Counted from the stretch's first letter, positions 20,999-33,588 are shown. The stretch: 64,000 bases of DNA from Malus domestica (GCF_042453785.1 NC_091673.1:15905501-15969500); one strand, 5' to 3'. Translations and numbers: made by a program. The notes: generated from the sequence alone by a model not told the origin.

Positions 20999-21395
20999 TA
21001 ATTTCTGAAAACATATGAACACATCCAACTCAACACACGAGCACAGATTAAATTCCACAATCCAGATCACATGGTCCAACGACTCGTAGGTCAATGATAA
21101 AAAATGTTACTTGTCAATGATCAAAGCAATCTGGTTCATATAATGTGACATTGACAACAAACCACATTCCATATAAAATTATTGTGTCATAGAATAATTA
21201 GAATTTCTAGTAATCACATTAATTAGTAAAGTAATATAGACCATCGTACAAGACCGCTTGGAAGCATCCATCAACAAAGCACATCAAACCAAAAAAGGTG
21301 AACAAATATTGCTGGTCATGCAACAACCAAGAGGACACGTCACACATGAATGTGAAAGGTGCATATGAGCTAAAAGGATATACACTTGGCGCACA
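20999..21395. other. No gene recognised
   Basis: AT-rich spacer between the Helitron relic and the inverted-repeat element. The 93-codon minus frame over 21219-21500 has no features and crosses an inverted repeat. Confidence 0.45.
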
Positions 21396-22096
21396 TAATT
21401 CACAACTACCGTCAAGTTTCTTGATTTTTAACATTTGGTATATAAAAAAAATTTTCATCTTAGAGTGGTACCTAAAGTCAAAATTTTTGGATAGTTTCAT
21501 ACATCTGTTAAGATTGTTGTTAAGTCAACCATTAATTGATGACGTGGCGTCCATGTGGACAATGACTAAACACCATGTGTCAATTTGGATCCATTGGAAT
21601 ATTAAAAAAAGAATTAAAAAAATTAACAATAAAAAAAATTAAAAATAAACCTAAACCTAAATTTACCCCTCCCATTTTCTCTCCACAACCAACAACTCCT
21701 CCACCATCTTAACCCTCCCCCATTGCCCAAACCCTTCTTCCTCCTCCATTATTGTCGACTTGGTTTCCCTCCTCCGTCCCTTCCCCCATTTGCACTCATC
21801 CTTCACGAACACCCTTAGCCCCACATCCGCCATGAACACCCTCGGCTGGCACGCTAGAAACACGCACAGCTCGACACGTGCACCGACGCTTGTAGATCCG
21901 ACATGTGCATCGCGTCACCATCACGACTGCAGGTAGAAGAGGGTTGTGGTTAACCTGCACGCTAGATCCAAGAGCACAGAAAAATCGATGGGGCCCACTT
22001 GGAAATGAACAGAGTTATTGTGAGCAGCAGAAATAGGAGGTTTGGCCCTTGGGTCTGGGTCTGGGTTGCGTTGCAAAGAGAAAGGGAGTGGGTCGC

Positions 22097-22478
22097 TGTT
22101 CGATTGTGTGATTTTTGTATTGTGATTCAATGGATCTAAGAAAGATTTCTGGAATAGGGATTGAATAATTTCAGAGAGCTTCAGAGTAATGGAAGCCTCA
22201 CACTCATTCTCATTGAAATTGCTCACACTCTCTCTTACATAGCAAAACGAATATTACCATTTCACTGAGGAGGGAATATTGCCTTTCTTTCTCCTCTAAC
22301 AGAATGAAAACAATCTCAGCCATTAATGTTATTTATCCCATGAGATAGTTACATGTGTCACTCAACACCACTTACTTTAACTTAATCTAAAGCATCCATT
22401 TGGAATGTAATCCAAGGGCTCTAATTAAAACAAGTAAAAGATAAACTTATTTAAGCTAAAATCACTTAAATGCTAACA
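22097..22478 (-). repeat. 3' LTR of the copia element
   Basis: 382 bp, tgttcgattg...atgctaaca, about 95 percent identical to 26688-27069. Confidence 0.93.
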
Positions 22479-22488
22479 CTCCCTTGTA
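22479..22488 (-). other. Polypurine tract of the copia element
   Basis: Minus strand reads TACAAGGGAG directly before the 3' LTR; short but in the correct place. Confidence 0.7.
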
Positions 22489-24084
22489 AGTGTTTAGTTG
22501 AAATCACTCCCAAAGCTTTCCTCAAGTACTCAAATCGATCACTTGCCAATGCTTTTGTAAATATATCAGCAACTTGTTCCTCAGTTTTGCAATAGATCAG
22601 GTCAACTTCACCATTCTGCAGTGCATCTACAATGAAATGGATCCTTCTGTTTATGTGCCTTGTCTTGTGGTGTGCTATTGGATTCTTTGAAATTGCAATG
22701 GCAGATGTGTTGTCACATAGGATCTGAGTAGGCTCTTCTTGTTCCTCTCCAAAATCTGATAGAACAAACCTTAACCAGATGGCTTGAGCAGGTACTTTTG
22801 TAGCACTGACATACTCAGCCTCTACAGTGGACAATGTTACACTGCTTTGTTTGATTGAACCCCAGGAAAATGCTCCGGAACCAAAACTAAAAGCATATCT
22901 AGAAGTGCTTTTCATGTCATCCTCATTCCCTGCCAAGTCACTATCACAGTAGCCAATAAGCACATCATCTTTGCCTTTCTCATATGCAATCCAATAGTCC
23001 AGTGATCCTTGGATATATCTCAGTACCCTCTTTGCAGTTCCCATGTGTTTTCCTAGTTAGATTGTGCATGAATCAAGCTAGCAAACTTACAACAAACATG
23101 ATATCAGGTCTTGTAGCTATTAGGTATAACAAGCTACCAACCATTTACCTATAAAGACTTTCATCAGCCATTTCACTCCCATTTTCTTTGCTAAGTTTTT
23201 CATTTGCTGCAAGTGGAGTTACAACAGGTTTGCAATTCTTCAATCCAAACTTCTTTAATAAGGTCTTTACATATTTCTTTTGATGCAGAAAAATGCATCA
23301 TTCTGTTTGAATCACTTCAATCCCCAAGAAATGATGCAATAGACCAAGATCAGACATTTCATATTTTCTCATCATATCTGCTTTAAAATTATCCATCAAT
23401 GCACTTGAACTTCCAGTATATATAATGTCATCCACATACAAGGATACAATGAGAATTCCTGCCTTAGTTGCCTTGATGTAAAGAGTTGGCTAACTTGGAC
23501 TTTTATGAAAACCATAATTGCATAAATAAGAGTCAATCTCTTTGTACCAGACCTTTAGTGCCTGTTTTAAACCATACAAGGCCTTCTTGAGCTTGTAAAC
23601 CTTGTCATCCTTGCCTTCAATTACAAAACCAAGTGGCTGGTCTACATATACTTCTTCAATAAGAACCCCATTCAAGAATGCAAATTTCACATCAAGTTGG
23701 AACAATTTCCATCCTTTCTGTGCAGGAAGCCCAATTAGAGTCCTAATAGTGTCAAGTCTTGCCATATGGGCAAATGTCTCATTGAAATCGACCCCAGGCT
23801 TTTGAGAGTATCCCTTAGCAACTAACCTTGCCTTATTCTTCTGTATAGACTCATCTAGGTTCAACTTTGTTTTGTAGATCCACTTGACACCAACTACTAG
23901 TTTATCAAATAGTCTATTAATAAGTTCCCAAGTGCAGTTCTTTTTTATCATGCCAATTTCGGCCTTCATTGCCTTCTGCCATGACTCATCTTGTGCTGCC
24001 TCCTCAAAGTTCTCAGACTCAACAATGCACAAGTTGCATTTCGCATATACTTCTGTCAAGCTTTTGAACTTCAAAAGAGTGTGA
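22489..24084 (-). pseudogene. Copia reverse transcriptase and RNase H, with stops
   Basis: The first part (23490-24074) starts with WQKAMKAEI and has KARLVAKGYSQ, LDVKFAFLNG and KALYGLKQ, the standard copia RT order. After a stop the catalytic YVDD motif is intact at 23427-23438 (read LYVDDIIYTG). RNase H (22466-23044) keeps VLRYIQGS, GYCDSDLAG, LSTVEAEY, LCDNTSAIAI, HHKTRHI and ADIFTKAL. In-frame stops at about 23490 and several between 23040 and 23330 break the chain. Catalytic motifs are present but no continuous enzyme can be made. Confidence 0.9.
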
Positions 24085-24288
24085 TCATAGTCTTAGGGAC
24101 TTGTGTTGTTCTGCATTGGTATCAGCCTTGAGCCATTTTCAATTGACTCATAGGTTTTAGATGATGATATCAAGGACTCATCATTTACAACACCTTTTGT
24201 CACTTGAACTCCCTTCTTCCCTTTGCTCACACATTCTCCCTTCAGGCATTGGTACACTAATGGTCTTATCAGATTGAGATTTCCAATC

Positions 24289-25678
24289 CTAGTAAGCATT
24301 TTCATCAACTATCACATCCATTGACACAATTATCTTCTTTGAGAAAATGTCATAAAGTCTATAACCTTTCTCACATGTGCCATATCCCAAGAAAATGCAT
24401 TTAGTACTGGTTCCATCTAGCTTCTGTCTAAGTTGACTTGGAATGTGGGCATAACAAATAGAAGCGAAGATCTTTAAGTGTTTGATTCCTGGCTTCTTCC
24501 CACTATATGCCTCAAATGAGGTATTCTTATCAAGAGACTTAGTGGTACATCTATTGAAGATGTACACTGCTGTATTAACAGCTTCTGCCTAGAAATCAAA
24601 TGGAATACGCTTCTAAATCATCATACACTTTGCCATTTCCACTATGGTTCTATTCTTCCTCTCAGCTACACCATTTTGCTAAGGTGTGTATGCCACTGTT
24701 AGTTATCTTTCCATGCCCATTTCTTCACAGAATTCTCTGAACTCAACAGATGTATACTTTCATCCTCTGTCACTCCTCAACTTCTTCAATTGGAAACCAC
24801 TTTGTAATTCAACTATGGACTTAAATTTCTTGAATATACTAAACACCTCCGACTTGTTTCTTAAGAAGTACACCCAACACATTCGAGTGCAGTCATTTAT
24901 AAAGGTAAGAAAATACCTATTTCCAGCCTTTGTAAGAGTTTGCATAGGTCCACAGATGTCAGAGTGTATGAGCTCTAGAGGCACAGAAGCCCTCCATGAT
25001 GTTTCATTTGGAAATGCATCTCTGCAATGCTTCCCAAGAGCACTTCCTTCACATATTTCATCTGTCATTTTGAGATTAGGCAATCCTAACACCATATCAT
25101 GTTCTTTGAGTTGCTTCAAACTGCCTAAATTCAAATATCCTAGTCTCTTATGCCAGATTGTAGAAGACTGACACACACTAGCCTTTAGAGCAATCTACAT
25201 CTCAGGTTGAAGTTTCAAGGGAAAACTCTACCAAATTAGACATAGAACTATCATCATATATTTCTGTAGTTGTACCACCAAATACAAGAAAGTAACCGTG
25301 TTCCATCATATGCCCTACACTGGGCAAGTTTTCTTTTAAACCTGGAACTAACATCACTTCCTTGATATACCTTATTCCCATTTTGGTGTCAACTACCAAA
25401 GTTCCTTTCCCTGTGACCTCAATAAGCTGACCAGTGCCCATTTCAACCTTAGCAGTCATAGTTCTATCAATGTCAACCAACAAATCCTCCATTCCAGTCA
25501 TATGGTTACTACATCCACTGTCTACATACCATGTGTCTTCACATTTCTTCACTATGGCATTATTGCAGACATAAAACATTGTAGGAATGTCATTGACTTG
25601 ATTAACAAAGTTTACATGTTGGTTAGCCTTCTCCTTCTTCCCACGACAATCTTTTGCAATATACCCCAACTTATGGCA
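24289..25678 (-). pseudogene. Copia protease and integrase, with stops and lost zinc ligands
   Basis: Protease: WYVDSGCSNHMTG at about 25480-25530 holds the catalytic DSG. Integrase N-terminal zinc region: WHKRLGYLNLGSLKQL (25120-25160) has Tyr where the family has the second His, and CEGSALGK has Ser where the family has the second Cys. Catalytic core: ELIHSDICGP and LRSDRG hold the first two acidic positions. Past a stop come YIFNRCTTKSLDKNTS and FLGYGTCEKGYRLYD, the C-terminal part (24289-24567). Stops occur at about 24760, 24655 and 24600. Confidence 0.88.
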
Positions 25679-26545
25679 ATTATGGCACCTAGGCTTATCC
25701 TTGAACCAACATTCACCAAAATGCAGTTTATCACAGTGTATACAAACATTCTTAGCTTCTTTAGAGATACCTGCAGCTTTTCCAGCTTGATTTACAGGTC
25801 TATTATCCCCTTTCTTCCACTTTGATTTCCAATTCTTCTATGGTTTGAACCCTTGATTCCCATTGTACTTATTTTGTTTTGAAGCAATATTGAGACTAAC
25901 AAATGCCTTCTCAGTGTGAATCTCGTCATGCCTATCAATTCTTTATTCACATCCCTTTAGAATAGCAACAACATCTTGAACATCAACAGTGTCTAGATCT
26001 TTAGTATTTTCAATCACAGAAGCAATGCTATCATACGATCTAGGGAAGCTTATATGCAACTTTTGAACAACTCTTTGATTGCTAATATCTTCACCATAAC
26101 TCCTCATTTGACTAAGCAAATCAAATAGCCTAACTAGATATGCAGAGAAAGCTTCATTTTCACCCATTCTAGTATATTCAAAATCACGGCATAAGCCTTG
26201 GAGTTTCACAGCTCTTACCTGTTTATCTCCTACAAATTCTTGCTTCAGGACATTCCAACCTATATATGCAATCTTTTGGATGGCGATTCTTGGAAAGATC
26301 TAATCAGAAACCGCCCCTTGGACGATTCCAAGTGCCTTTACATCTTTGACTATGTTTTCCCTCACCAGCTTGCTCTCAGCTTTAGTGAGTTCTTCATCCT
26401 TCTTCGCCAGAGTAGCGAAACCTTTCTCGACAACATCCCAGAGTTCATAAGATCGGAATATGGTCTTTATCTGAATATGCCAGAAATCGAAGTTGTCTCC
26501 ATTGAATACCGGTGCTCGAAGATCAGCACCATTTGACCCAGCCAT
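25640..26545 (-). pseudogene. Copia gag with zinc knuckle, with stops
   Basis: Starts MAGSNGADLRAPVFNGDNF at 26545, the usual copia gag start (FNGDNFDFW), then a stop near 26300. The second frame (25943-26209) has LVRLFDLLSQM and RVVQKLHISFPRSYD, the UBN2-type gag core. The zinc knuckle at 25646-25687 reads CHNCHKLGYIAKDC: all three Cys are kept but the His ligand is Tyr (codon TAT at 25661-25663). Confidence 0.88.
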
Positions 26546-26667
26546 ATGAGACTCAATTCAAGATCATTGAGATTTCTTCTCTGAATTTTCCTTTAGCAAC
26601 AAAGTTCGACAATTAGTTCGAGTTCTTCGCTGCGCTCTTCACAGATTCACGCCTAGTTGCAGATGAT

Positions 26668-26687
26668 GCAACCTGGCTCTGAGGCCA
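26668..26687 (-). other. Initiator tRNA-Met primer-binding site
   Basis: Minus strand reads TGGCCTCAGAGCCAGGTTGC immediately after the 5' LTR. It matches the plant tRNA-iMet complement (TGGTATCAGAGCCAGGTT) except bases 4-5 and the end. Standard for Ty1/copia. Confidence 0.85.
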
Positions 26688-27069
26688 TGTTCAATTGTGT
26701 GATTTTTGTACTGTGATTCAATGGATCTAAGAAAGATTTTTGGAATAGGGATTGAATAATTTCAGAAAGCTTCAGAGTAATGAAAGCCTCACACTCATTC
26801 TCATTGAAATTGCTCACTCTCTCTCTTACATAGCAAAACGAATATTACCGTTTCACTGAGGAGGGAATATTGCCTTTCTCTCTCCTCTAACAGAATGAAA
26901 ACAATCTCAGCCATTCATGTTATCTATCCTATGAGATAGTTACATGTGTCACTCAACACCACTTACTTTAACTTAATCTAGAGCATCCATTTGGAATGTA
27001 ATCCAAAGGCTCTGATTAAAACAAGTAAAATATAAACTTATTTCAGTTAAAATCACTTAAATGCTAACA
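26688..27069 (-). repeat. 5' LTR of the copia element
   Basis: 382 bp, tgttcaattg...atgctaaca; partner of 22097-22478. Confidence 0.93.
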
Positions 27070-27500
27070 GTCACGGACTGCAGGGACGTGATCAGTAGAC
27101 GGGGGTTCGGCCCTTGTGTCTGGGTTTGGATTGCGTAGCAGAGAGAAAGGGGTTTAGGAAAGGAGTGAGCAAGTGGTGGTTGTGGAGAGAAGGGGCAAAG
27201 AGAGAGGGAATCGAAGAAGAAGAGGGAGGGTTAAGATGGGATTGGGGTTATTTTTAAAAAAATTTAATTAATTTTTTTTAAATTTTTTAATATTCATTTG
27301 GGTCCTATATTGACACATGACATCTAGTCATTGTTCATATGGATGCCACATCACTAGTTAACGACTGACTTAACAGCAACCTTAACAGATGTATGAAACT
27401 ATCTCAAAATTTTGACTTCAGGTAACAATCTGAGATGAAAAAAACTTCATGTACCAAATGTTGAAAACCAAGAAACTTAAGGATAGTAAACTGATATTAA

Positions 27501-28387
27501 CCCTTCATAAAATATATTCGACCAAGATGAGAGAATACATCAAATATATGCCAACATGTATATATTAATATTATTGCCAAATGATTTCAAATAAAATTAT
27601 TATACTGTAATAAACAAAGATAATAAGAGTTATTACTCTTTACATTACTATACCAAGTTATTTTCTTTATTTTTTATCATTCAATTAAGGAAAAAGCTAA
27701 GGACATCATTTTTTTTATCATATTTTATAGATCACATGATGTGACAGTTGATGATTAGATTGTTTATGTAATGATTTAAAGAATGAATTTAACCATTAAT
27801 CGCCACATTGTGTAATTTACCAAATATATTTCAAGTAGATGATCATTCTAGCATCACTTACTAAACTAAATCAGTCATATGTACGAATGAATCTGTGTAA
27901 TAGTAACAAGTATTATCTTCATGATTAATTGTTATCTTGTCTAAATCGAACAAATGTTTTTTTAAAGATGATCTTCATATGAGATAAAAATAATAAAATA
28001 TTCTGATTATGACGTTTGTACAATAAAACGATAAATTTACGTCATGTAACATATACAATTGTATGCACTTTATTAAATAAATACATAGCGATTGGGTTTG
28101 CCAAGATGGAATCCAGTCCTTTAATTGTTCACTAGTAAAGAGAGAAATATTAAAAGTTCCACAAGGATCCTGTTGTCAATAAAAGTCCAAAAAAAAGAAA
28201 AAAAAATAAAATCTGAAATATCATTAATAAACCCTCCCTCAAAAGGAGGAAAGGATTACCTGATTCACATCTTACTCGAACACAGAGCTAAATCCCTTCC
28301 CACATTCTCATCCATCTTCCTGAGATTTTGACCTTTTTTCTGAGGGGTGGGCTCTGTCCAAGTTCAACAACAGCGGTGAGTAGAGTG
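27501..28387. other. Upstream region of the lipoxygenase gene
   Basis: AT-rich, no gene seen. There is no strong TATA box close to the start; tcaataaaagtcc near 28178 is the only near match and lies about 210 bp before the ATG. Confidence 0.4.
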
Positions 28388-31300
28388 ATGGAAGCATGTT
28401 GTTTGAAGGACAAGGAGAAGGACAATGACGACGAGAAGCCAGATTACATGGTGAGTGGGAGCAACAGAATCAGAGGAAAAGTTGTGTTGATGAAGAAGAA
28501 TGTGTTGGACTTCAACGACCTCAAAGCTTCATTCGTTGATAGAATCCATGAGCTCTTGGGCAAAGGTGTTTCCATGCAGCTCATTAGTGCCACTCATCCT
28601 GAAGCAGCAGGTCAGTCTCTCTTCCTTCAGTTGAATCGAATTAACAATTCACTCACTAAAATGCTTTGAGTTTTTCACACGTAAGCTCTAAATAAACTAA
28701 CTTTACATTTGAGAAAAATATATCATATCAAATCTGATACTTTAGAAGAAAAAAAGTTCCACTTACTTGGTAATTGGGGAGGACAACATAAGAATTTCAC
28801 AACTGCGAATCATTTATTGCATGACAAGTAGATAAATTACGAATGAGAGGTTTTCCTCCCCAATTGATCTCTTGATGTGCTTTTGTATAAAACTTATAGT
28901 TGTGAAGGTGTTTTCTAGTTTACTAAAATTCTTTTGTTCAAGTTTTGAACGCATGGTTTTACTTTTAATGGGAACCCGCATAACTGGATACAAAGTCAAA
29001 AGCTACATATGTTGAAGAAGATAATTACTATATTAAGATTTTAACAGAGCTGAAATTGACATAAATTCTTATTCATGTGCAGCAAATGGATTGAAATCGA
29101 GAGGGAAGCTTGGAAAGGTTGCTTACCTGGAGAAATGGGCTACAACCATTACATCGTTGTCGGCCGGTGAAACTAGTTTTACCATTTCCTTGGATTGGGA
29201 TGAGTCCCATGGAGCTCCCGGCGCTTTGCTGATCAGAAACCATCACCATAGCCAATTCTACCTCAAGACAATAACATTAGAAGATGTTCCCGAGCACGGT
29301 CAACTCCATTTTGTCTGCAATTCCTGGGTATACCCAGCACATCGTTACAAGTACAATCGGATATTTTTCCCCAACAAGGTATACATTCAGTCTGGTTAAT
29401 TAACATAATGTCAAAATATAACATGCAATAGGGAGACACATTTTTCACTTGTATTTTTTCTATTTAAGAATCGAAGAAATCTGGATCTTATCTTATCCGA
29501 CCCTTGTGGTCAGATTTGTCATGATTGATCCTTTTAATCTCTATAGTATGAAGCTTTACTGACCAAAAGTGGAAATATCACAATCCGCTACTTTTCCAGC
29601 TGGATTAGCACTTGCACATAAAAATACCATGTTTTACTAATTATAAAATTTCATATCTGGTTTCATTGAACAATTTTCAGAAGTTACAACAAATTGGTAT
29701 TTTTTCTAAATTATTGAAAGATAAATGATTTTCGCACACTTTTATTTATTTTTACTTTCTACTCCTATGATCCACCAAATGTATAAGAGTGCAAGAAAAT
29801 AAAAGAGCCGTGCTGAATCACTTCCCTGCTTAAATCTGTGACCAATGACACGCAGAAATGCAACTTAAAAGCTATAATTTTAGCTAAGGTACTTATGAGA
29901 TTGCACTGACTGAAAACTTCATGTTTTTGTTCAGGCCTACCTGCCATCTCAAACACCTGAGCTACTACACCCTTACAGGGAAGAAGAACTCGCCAATCTC
30001 CGAGGGAGTGGATCAGGCGAGCTAAAGGAGTGGGACAGGGTCTATGACTATGCTTACTACAATGATTTAGGGAGTCCAGACAAGGGTCCAAAATATGCCC
30101 GCCCTATACTTGGTGGGTCGTACGAGTATCCATATCCAAGAAGAGGAAGAACTGGTCGAAAAACAACTAAAACCGGTCAGTAACCTGAATAGTTCATTTT
30201 GCTAATTAAGTCCTGACTAAGTTAAGATATGGCGTAGAACACGAACGACATGAAGAATTCTTACGGTTCTATGACCAATTTTCTTTCATGCTTCGTACAG
30301 ACCCCAATTCCGAGAGCAGACTGCCGCTTCTAAGTCTAGACATTTATGTTCCAAGAGATGAGCGGTTTGGCCACGTGAAGTTTTCCGATTTTCTTGCTTA
30401 TGGCCTGAAATCCCTAGTTCAAATATTGCTTCCAGAACTCAAGTCTTTGTGTGATAAAACTATCAATGAGTTTGACACCTTTGACGACGTAGTTAATCTC
30501 TACGAGGGAGGTATCAAGTTGCCAAATGGGCCTACACTGAAGAAAATAAGGGAGCGCATCCCTTGGGAGCTGCTTAAGGAACTGATTCGCTCAGATGGCG
30601 AGCGATTTCTCAAGTTTCCAATGCCTGATGTGATTAAAAGTACATACGTCTTTCCCCAATGACTGGTATTAGATATGCTAAATTCCTTGAATTTTGAACA
30701 TACTATCATACTAAATTGCAACGATTTCTTGATATAATGCAGAAGATAGGTCTGCATGGAGGACAGATAAAGAATTTGGGCGAGAAATGCTAGCAGGAGT
30801 GAACCCTGTTAACATCACCCGCCTCAAAGTAAAATACAAGTTTCCCTGATTCATTTGACTATTATAGCGATAAGGATACGTTCCAAGTTTGTTCAAATAA
30901 CCATCGAAATTCTAACTACAGGAGTTTCCCCCAGTCAGTAAGCTAGACCCTAAAGTATATGGGAATCAGAACAGTTCGATACGAGAAGAGCACATAAAAG
31001 GCAACATGAATGACCTCACTGTTGAAGAGGTACTGCTGATGCTTCATTTGTCTCCAATATATTAATCCAATGTTTTTTTTAAATGTATCTACTGAAATTA
31101 TCATTTTTGTCCCTTTTTGCACAGGCAACTGAAAAGAACAGGCTATTCATATTAGATCATCATGATGCATTAATGTTATACCTGAGGCAAATAAACTCAA
31201 CGGACACAAAGACGTATGCCACAAGAACTCTCCTCTTGCTGCAAGAAGACGGGACGTTGAAGCCTTTGGCAATTGAGCTAAGCTTACCACATCCACAAGG

Positions 31301-32642
31301 GGACCGTCATGGGGCTGTCAGCAAAGTTTTCACTCCACCAGGACAAGGCAATGAACGCATCGAGGAGTCGGTGTGGCAGCTTGCCAAAGCTTATGCTGCT
31401 GTAAACGATTCTGGCTATCATCAGCTTATCAGCCACTGGTAAGATGCCTAACATACAAAGTGCTGTATTCGAGCAACAGGTAGCGGCTTGGGTTCTAGTT
31501 TACACGCTTATAAATTTTATTTGCAGGTTAAACACACATGCTGTGATAGAGCCATTTGTGATCACAACAAATAGACAGTTGAGTGTACTTCACCCGATAC
31601 ATAAGCTTTTGCATCCGCACTTCCGGGACACAATGAACATAAATGCCCTGGCCAGGCAAATCCTCATCAATGCCGGTGGGGTGCTTGAGAAAACAGTCTT
31701 CCCAGGTCGATTCTCCATGGAAATGTCGGCTGTTATTTATAAGAGCTGGGTATTTACCGAGCAGGCATTACCTGCTGACTTGCTCAAGAGGTAACCCAGA
31801 AAGCCCAAATTGAAAATAATAATGTTTAAATTTCCATCAAACTGAATGTCATTTTGCTTCTGTTCGATTTCAGAGGAATGGCAGTTCCAGATACGACTTG
31901 TCCTCATGGCCTGAGACTTCTGATTGAAGACTACCCGTTTGCTGTTGATGGGCTAGAAATTTGGTCGGCGATTGAAACTTGGGTTAATGAATACTGCTCT
32001 TTGTACTACCAATCGGACGATGTGGTCGAAGGTGATTCTGAACTCCAGAACTGGTGGACAGAGCTCCGCAATATAGGCCACGGTGACAAGAAGAATGAAC
32101 CATGGTGGCCTAAGATGCAAACAAGAGCTGAACTTATCGAATCATGTACCATAATCATATGGGTGGCTTCTGCCCTCCATGCAGCAGTCAATTTCGGGCA
32201 ATACTCTTACGCTGGCTACCTCCCTAACCGCCCAACTGTAAGCCGACGTTTCATGCCTGAGCCAGGCACTGCTGAATATTATGAGCTTGTGTCCTCCCCT
32301 GACACAGCTTTCCTTAAAACAATTACAGCTCAGTTCCAAACTCTCCTTGGTGTATCTCTGATAGAGATTTTATCACGACATTCGACTGATGAGGTTTATC
32401 TAGGGCAAAACGATACTCCTGAGTGGACTTCAGATGCTGAAGCACTAGCAGCATTTGCAAGATTCGGAGAGAAGCTAATGGACATCGAAAAGAGAATCGA
32501 TGCAAGGAACAAGGATAATAGATTGAAGAACAGAGTTGGGCCTGTAGACGTGCCTTATACCTTGCTTCACCCTAACACATCTGACAAGAGTAGAGAGGGT
32601 GGACTGACTGGAAAAGGAATTCCCAACAGTGTCTCAATCTGA
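28388..32642 (+). CDS. Linoleate 9S-lipoxygenase (LOX1/LOX5 class)
   Basis: Adds oxygen to linoleic/linolenic acid to give 9-hydroperoxides, the entry to 9-oxylipins; cytosolic, as no transit peptide is seen. Exons: 28388-28610, 29083-29378, 29935-30175, 30301-30639, 30743-30828, 30922-31029, 31125-31438, 31527-31790, 31874-32642; all introns GT-AG, total 879 codons plus stop, about the usual length. PLAT/LH2 domain is about residues 30-175 ([26 protein letters not shown]). Iron ligands are all present: H530 and H535 (HQLISH), H726 and N730 (HAAVN), C-terminal I879 (PNSVSI). T592-V593 (KTVFP) is the pair known from 9-LOX, where 13-LOX has a bulkier residue. ATG 28388 was preferred to the in-frame ATG at 28328 because it begins the family-like N-terminus. 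Confidence 0.93.
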
Positions 32643-32989
32643 ACCCTTTTGGTCTGTAAACTAGATGAATGTTTTTTAAGTAATTATAGTGTGACATCGG
32701 ACAACAGGAGTGAAAGACTACCAAATAGGATGTTTGTAATTCTCATATTCTTTTCCATGATCGTGTTAGAATATAGGAACTGTTATTTGATTCTTGTTAG
32801 GAGGTTAAAACAGAAGGAAATCGAAGAGAAGAAAAAGAAGATGATTTCACATATTTCGGAATTGCAGGAATGTGCAAAGAATATGACTCTGCACTATTTC
32901 CTTCATTCAGTGTGTATATGAGTGAGCCAATCAGATAGTACACTACACATCACATTTCTTAGGAGTAAAGAAAGAAATTCGCCAATTTA

Positions 32990-33310
32990 CAATTTAACAC
33001 TCCCCTTTAAATTGTGAACTGATTTCACTCCAAGTAACTCTCTGAGCTTGTTGAACTGATCTCTTGCCAGTGCCTCGGTGAATATGTCTGGTAGCTGCTC
33101 CTTTGTCAGACAGTAAATCAAGTCAATTATTCCTTTATGCAGTACTTCGTATTAAATGGTACCTTCGGTTAATATGCTTGGTTTTTCCGGTGAAATATGG
33201 GATTCTTGGTGATGACAATTGCGGAAGTATTGTCATAATTCAAAGGAGTTACCTCAGTTTGAAGTTCACCAAAATCCTCCAAAACAAACCTAAGCCTAGG
33301 TATCTTTTTT
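32990..33310 (-). pseudogene. Copia RNase H tail remnant
   Basis: Read on the minus strand it matches the RNase H end of the copia element at 22489-22790 (for example gaactgatctcttgccagtgc against aatcgatcacttgccaatgc), with indels and stops. About 300 bp, no LTRs seen. It lies about 350 bp behind the lipoxygenase stop. Confidence 0.65.
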
Positions 33311-33410
33311 CAAGTATAAAAATATGTAAGTTGTAGGCTCAACTCAAGTGATAACAGTTAATCTCTGCACTTGGTTTCATTTTCCCCCAATGCTGCTGGT
33401 TTGATTGTAG

Positions 33411-33588
33411 GAGAAATTTTTAGTTATGACGGAAACACAAGTGGTACACCACGTGTTTTAATAGGAGTTGTGGGAAATTTTATTGTTTAAGTTATTAACT
33501 TTTTAACACACATATCTCATCATTTATATAATGACACGTGGTGTACCATCCCGTGTACCGGTCACACTGAAAAATCTCTATGATTGTA
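33411..33588. mobile_element. MITE with about 45-bp inverted repeats
   Basis: Left arm agaaatttttagttatgacg ... gtggtacaccacgtgt; right arm, inverted, agagatttttcagtgtgacc ... tggtacaccacgtgtc. Both arms contain ggtacaccacgtgt. No coding sequence; about 178 bp. Superfamily not settled. Confidence 0.6.

Larger units (their letters stand above)
22097..27069 (-). mobile_element. Ty1/copia retrotransposon, complete in structure, coding region broken
   Basis: Two 382-bp LTRs (22097-22478, 26688-27069) start tgtt and end aaca. Flanks are gtcgc (22092-22096) and gtcac (27070-27074), a 5-bp duplication with one change. The primer site follows the right LTR and the purine tract precedes the left, so it reads on the minus strand. 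Domains are in copia order: gag, protease, integrase, reverse transcriptase, RNase H. Several stops break the polyprotein, so it is non-autonomous now. I count about 17 LTR differences by eye (about 4.5 percent), so it is much older than the 8.3-kb element at 4230. Confidence 0.93.
21396..27500. mobile_element. Mutator-like long-inverted-repeat element split by a copia element
   Basis: About 260 bp at each end (21402-21660 and 27230-27490) are inverted copies at roughly four-fifths identity: caagtttcttg, catttggta, gtcaaaattt, gatagtttcatacatctgtt and gtcatgtgtcaat recur in inverted order. Inner parts continue the inverted match (ctccacaaccaacaact against gtggttgtggagag). No transposase remains. 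Long terminal inverted repeats without coding sequence suggest a non-autonomous Mutator-like element; ends and target duplication are not exactly fixed. Confidence 0.6.

Noticed and set aside
28328..28387. In-frame upstream ATG giving a 20-residue longer lipoxygenase
   Set aside because: The extra part ([10 protein letters not shown]...) is unlike family N-termini, and ATG 28388 starts the expected sequence. Transcript data could still overturn this.
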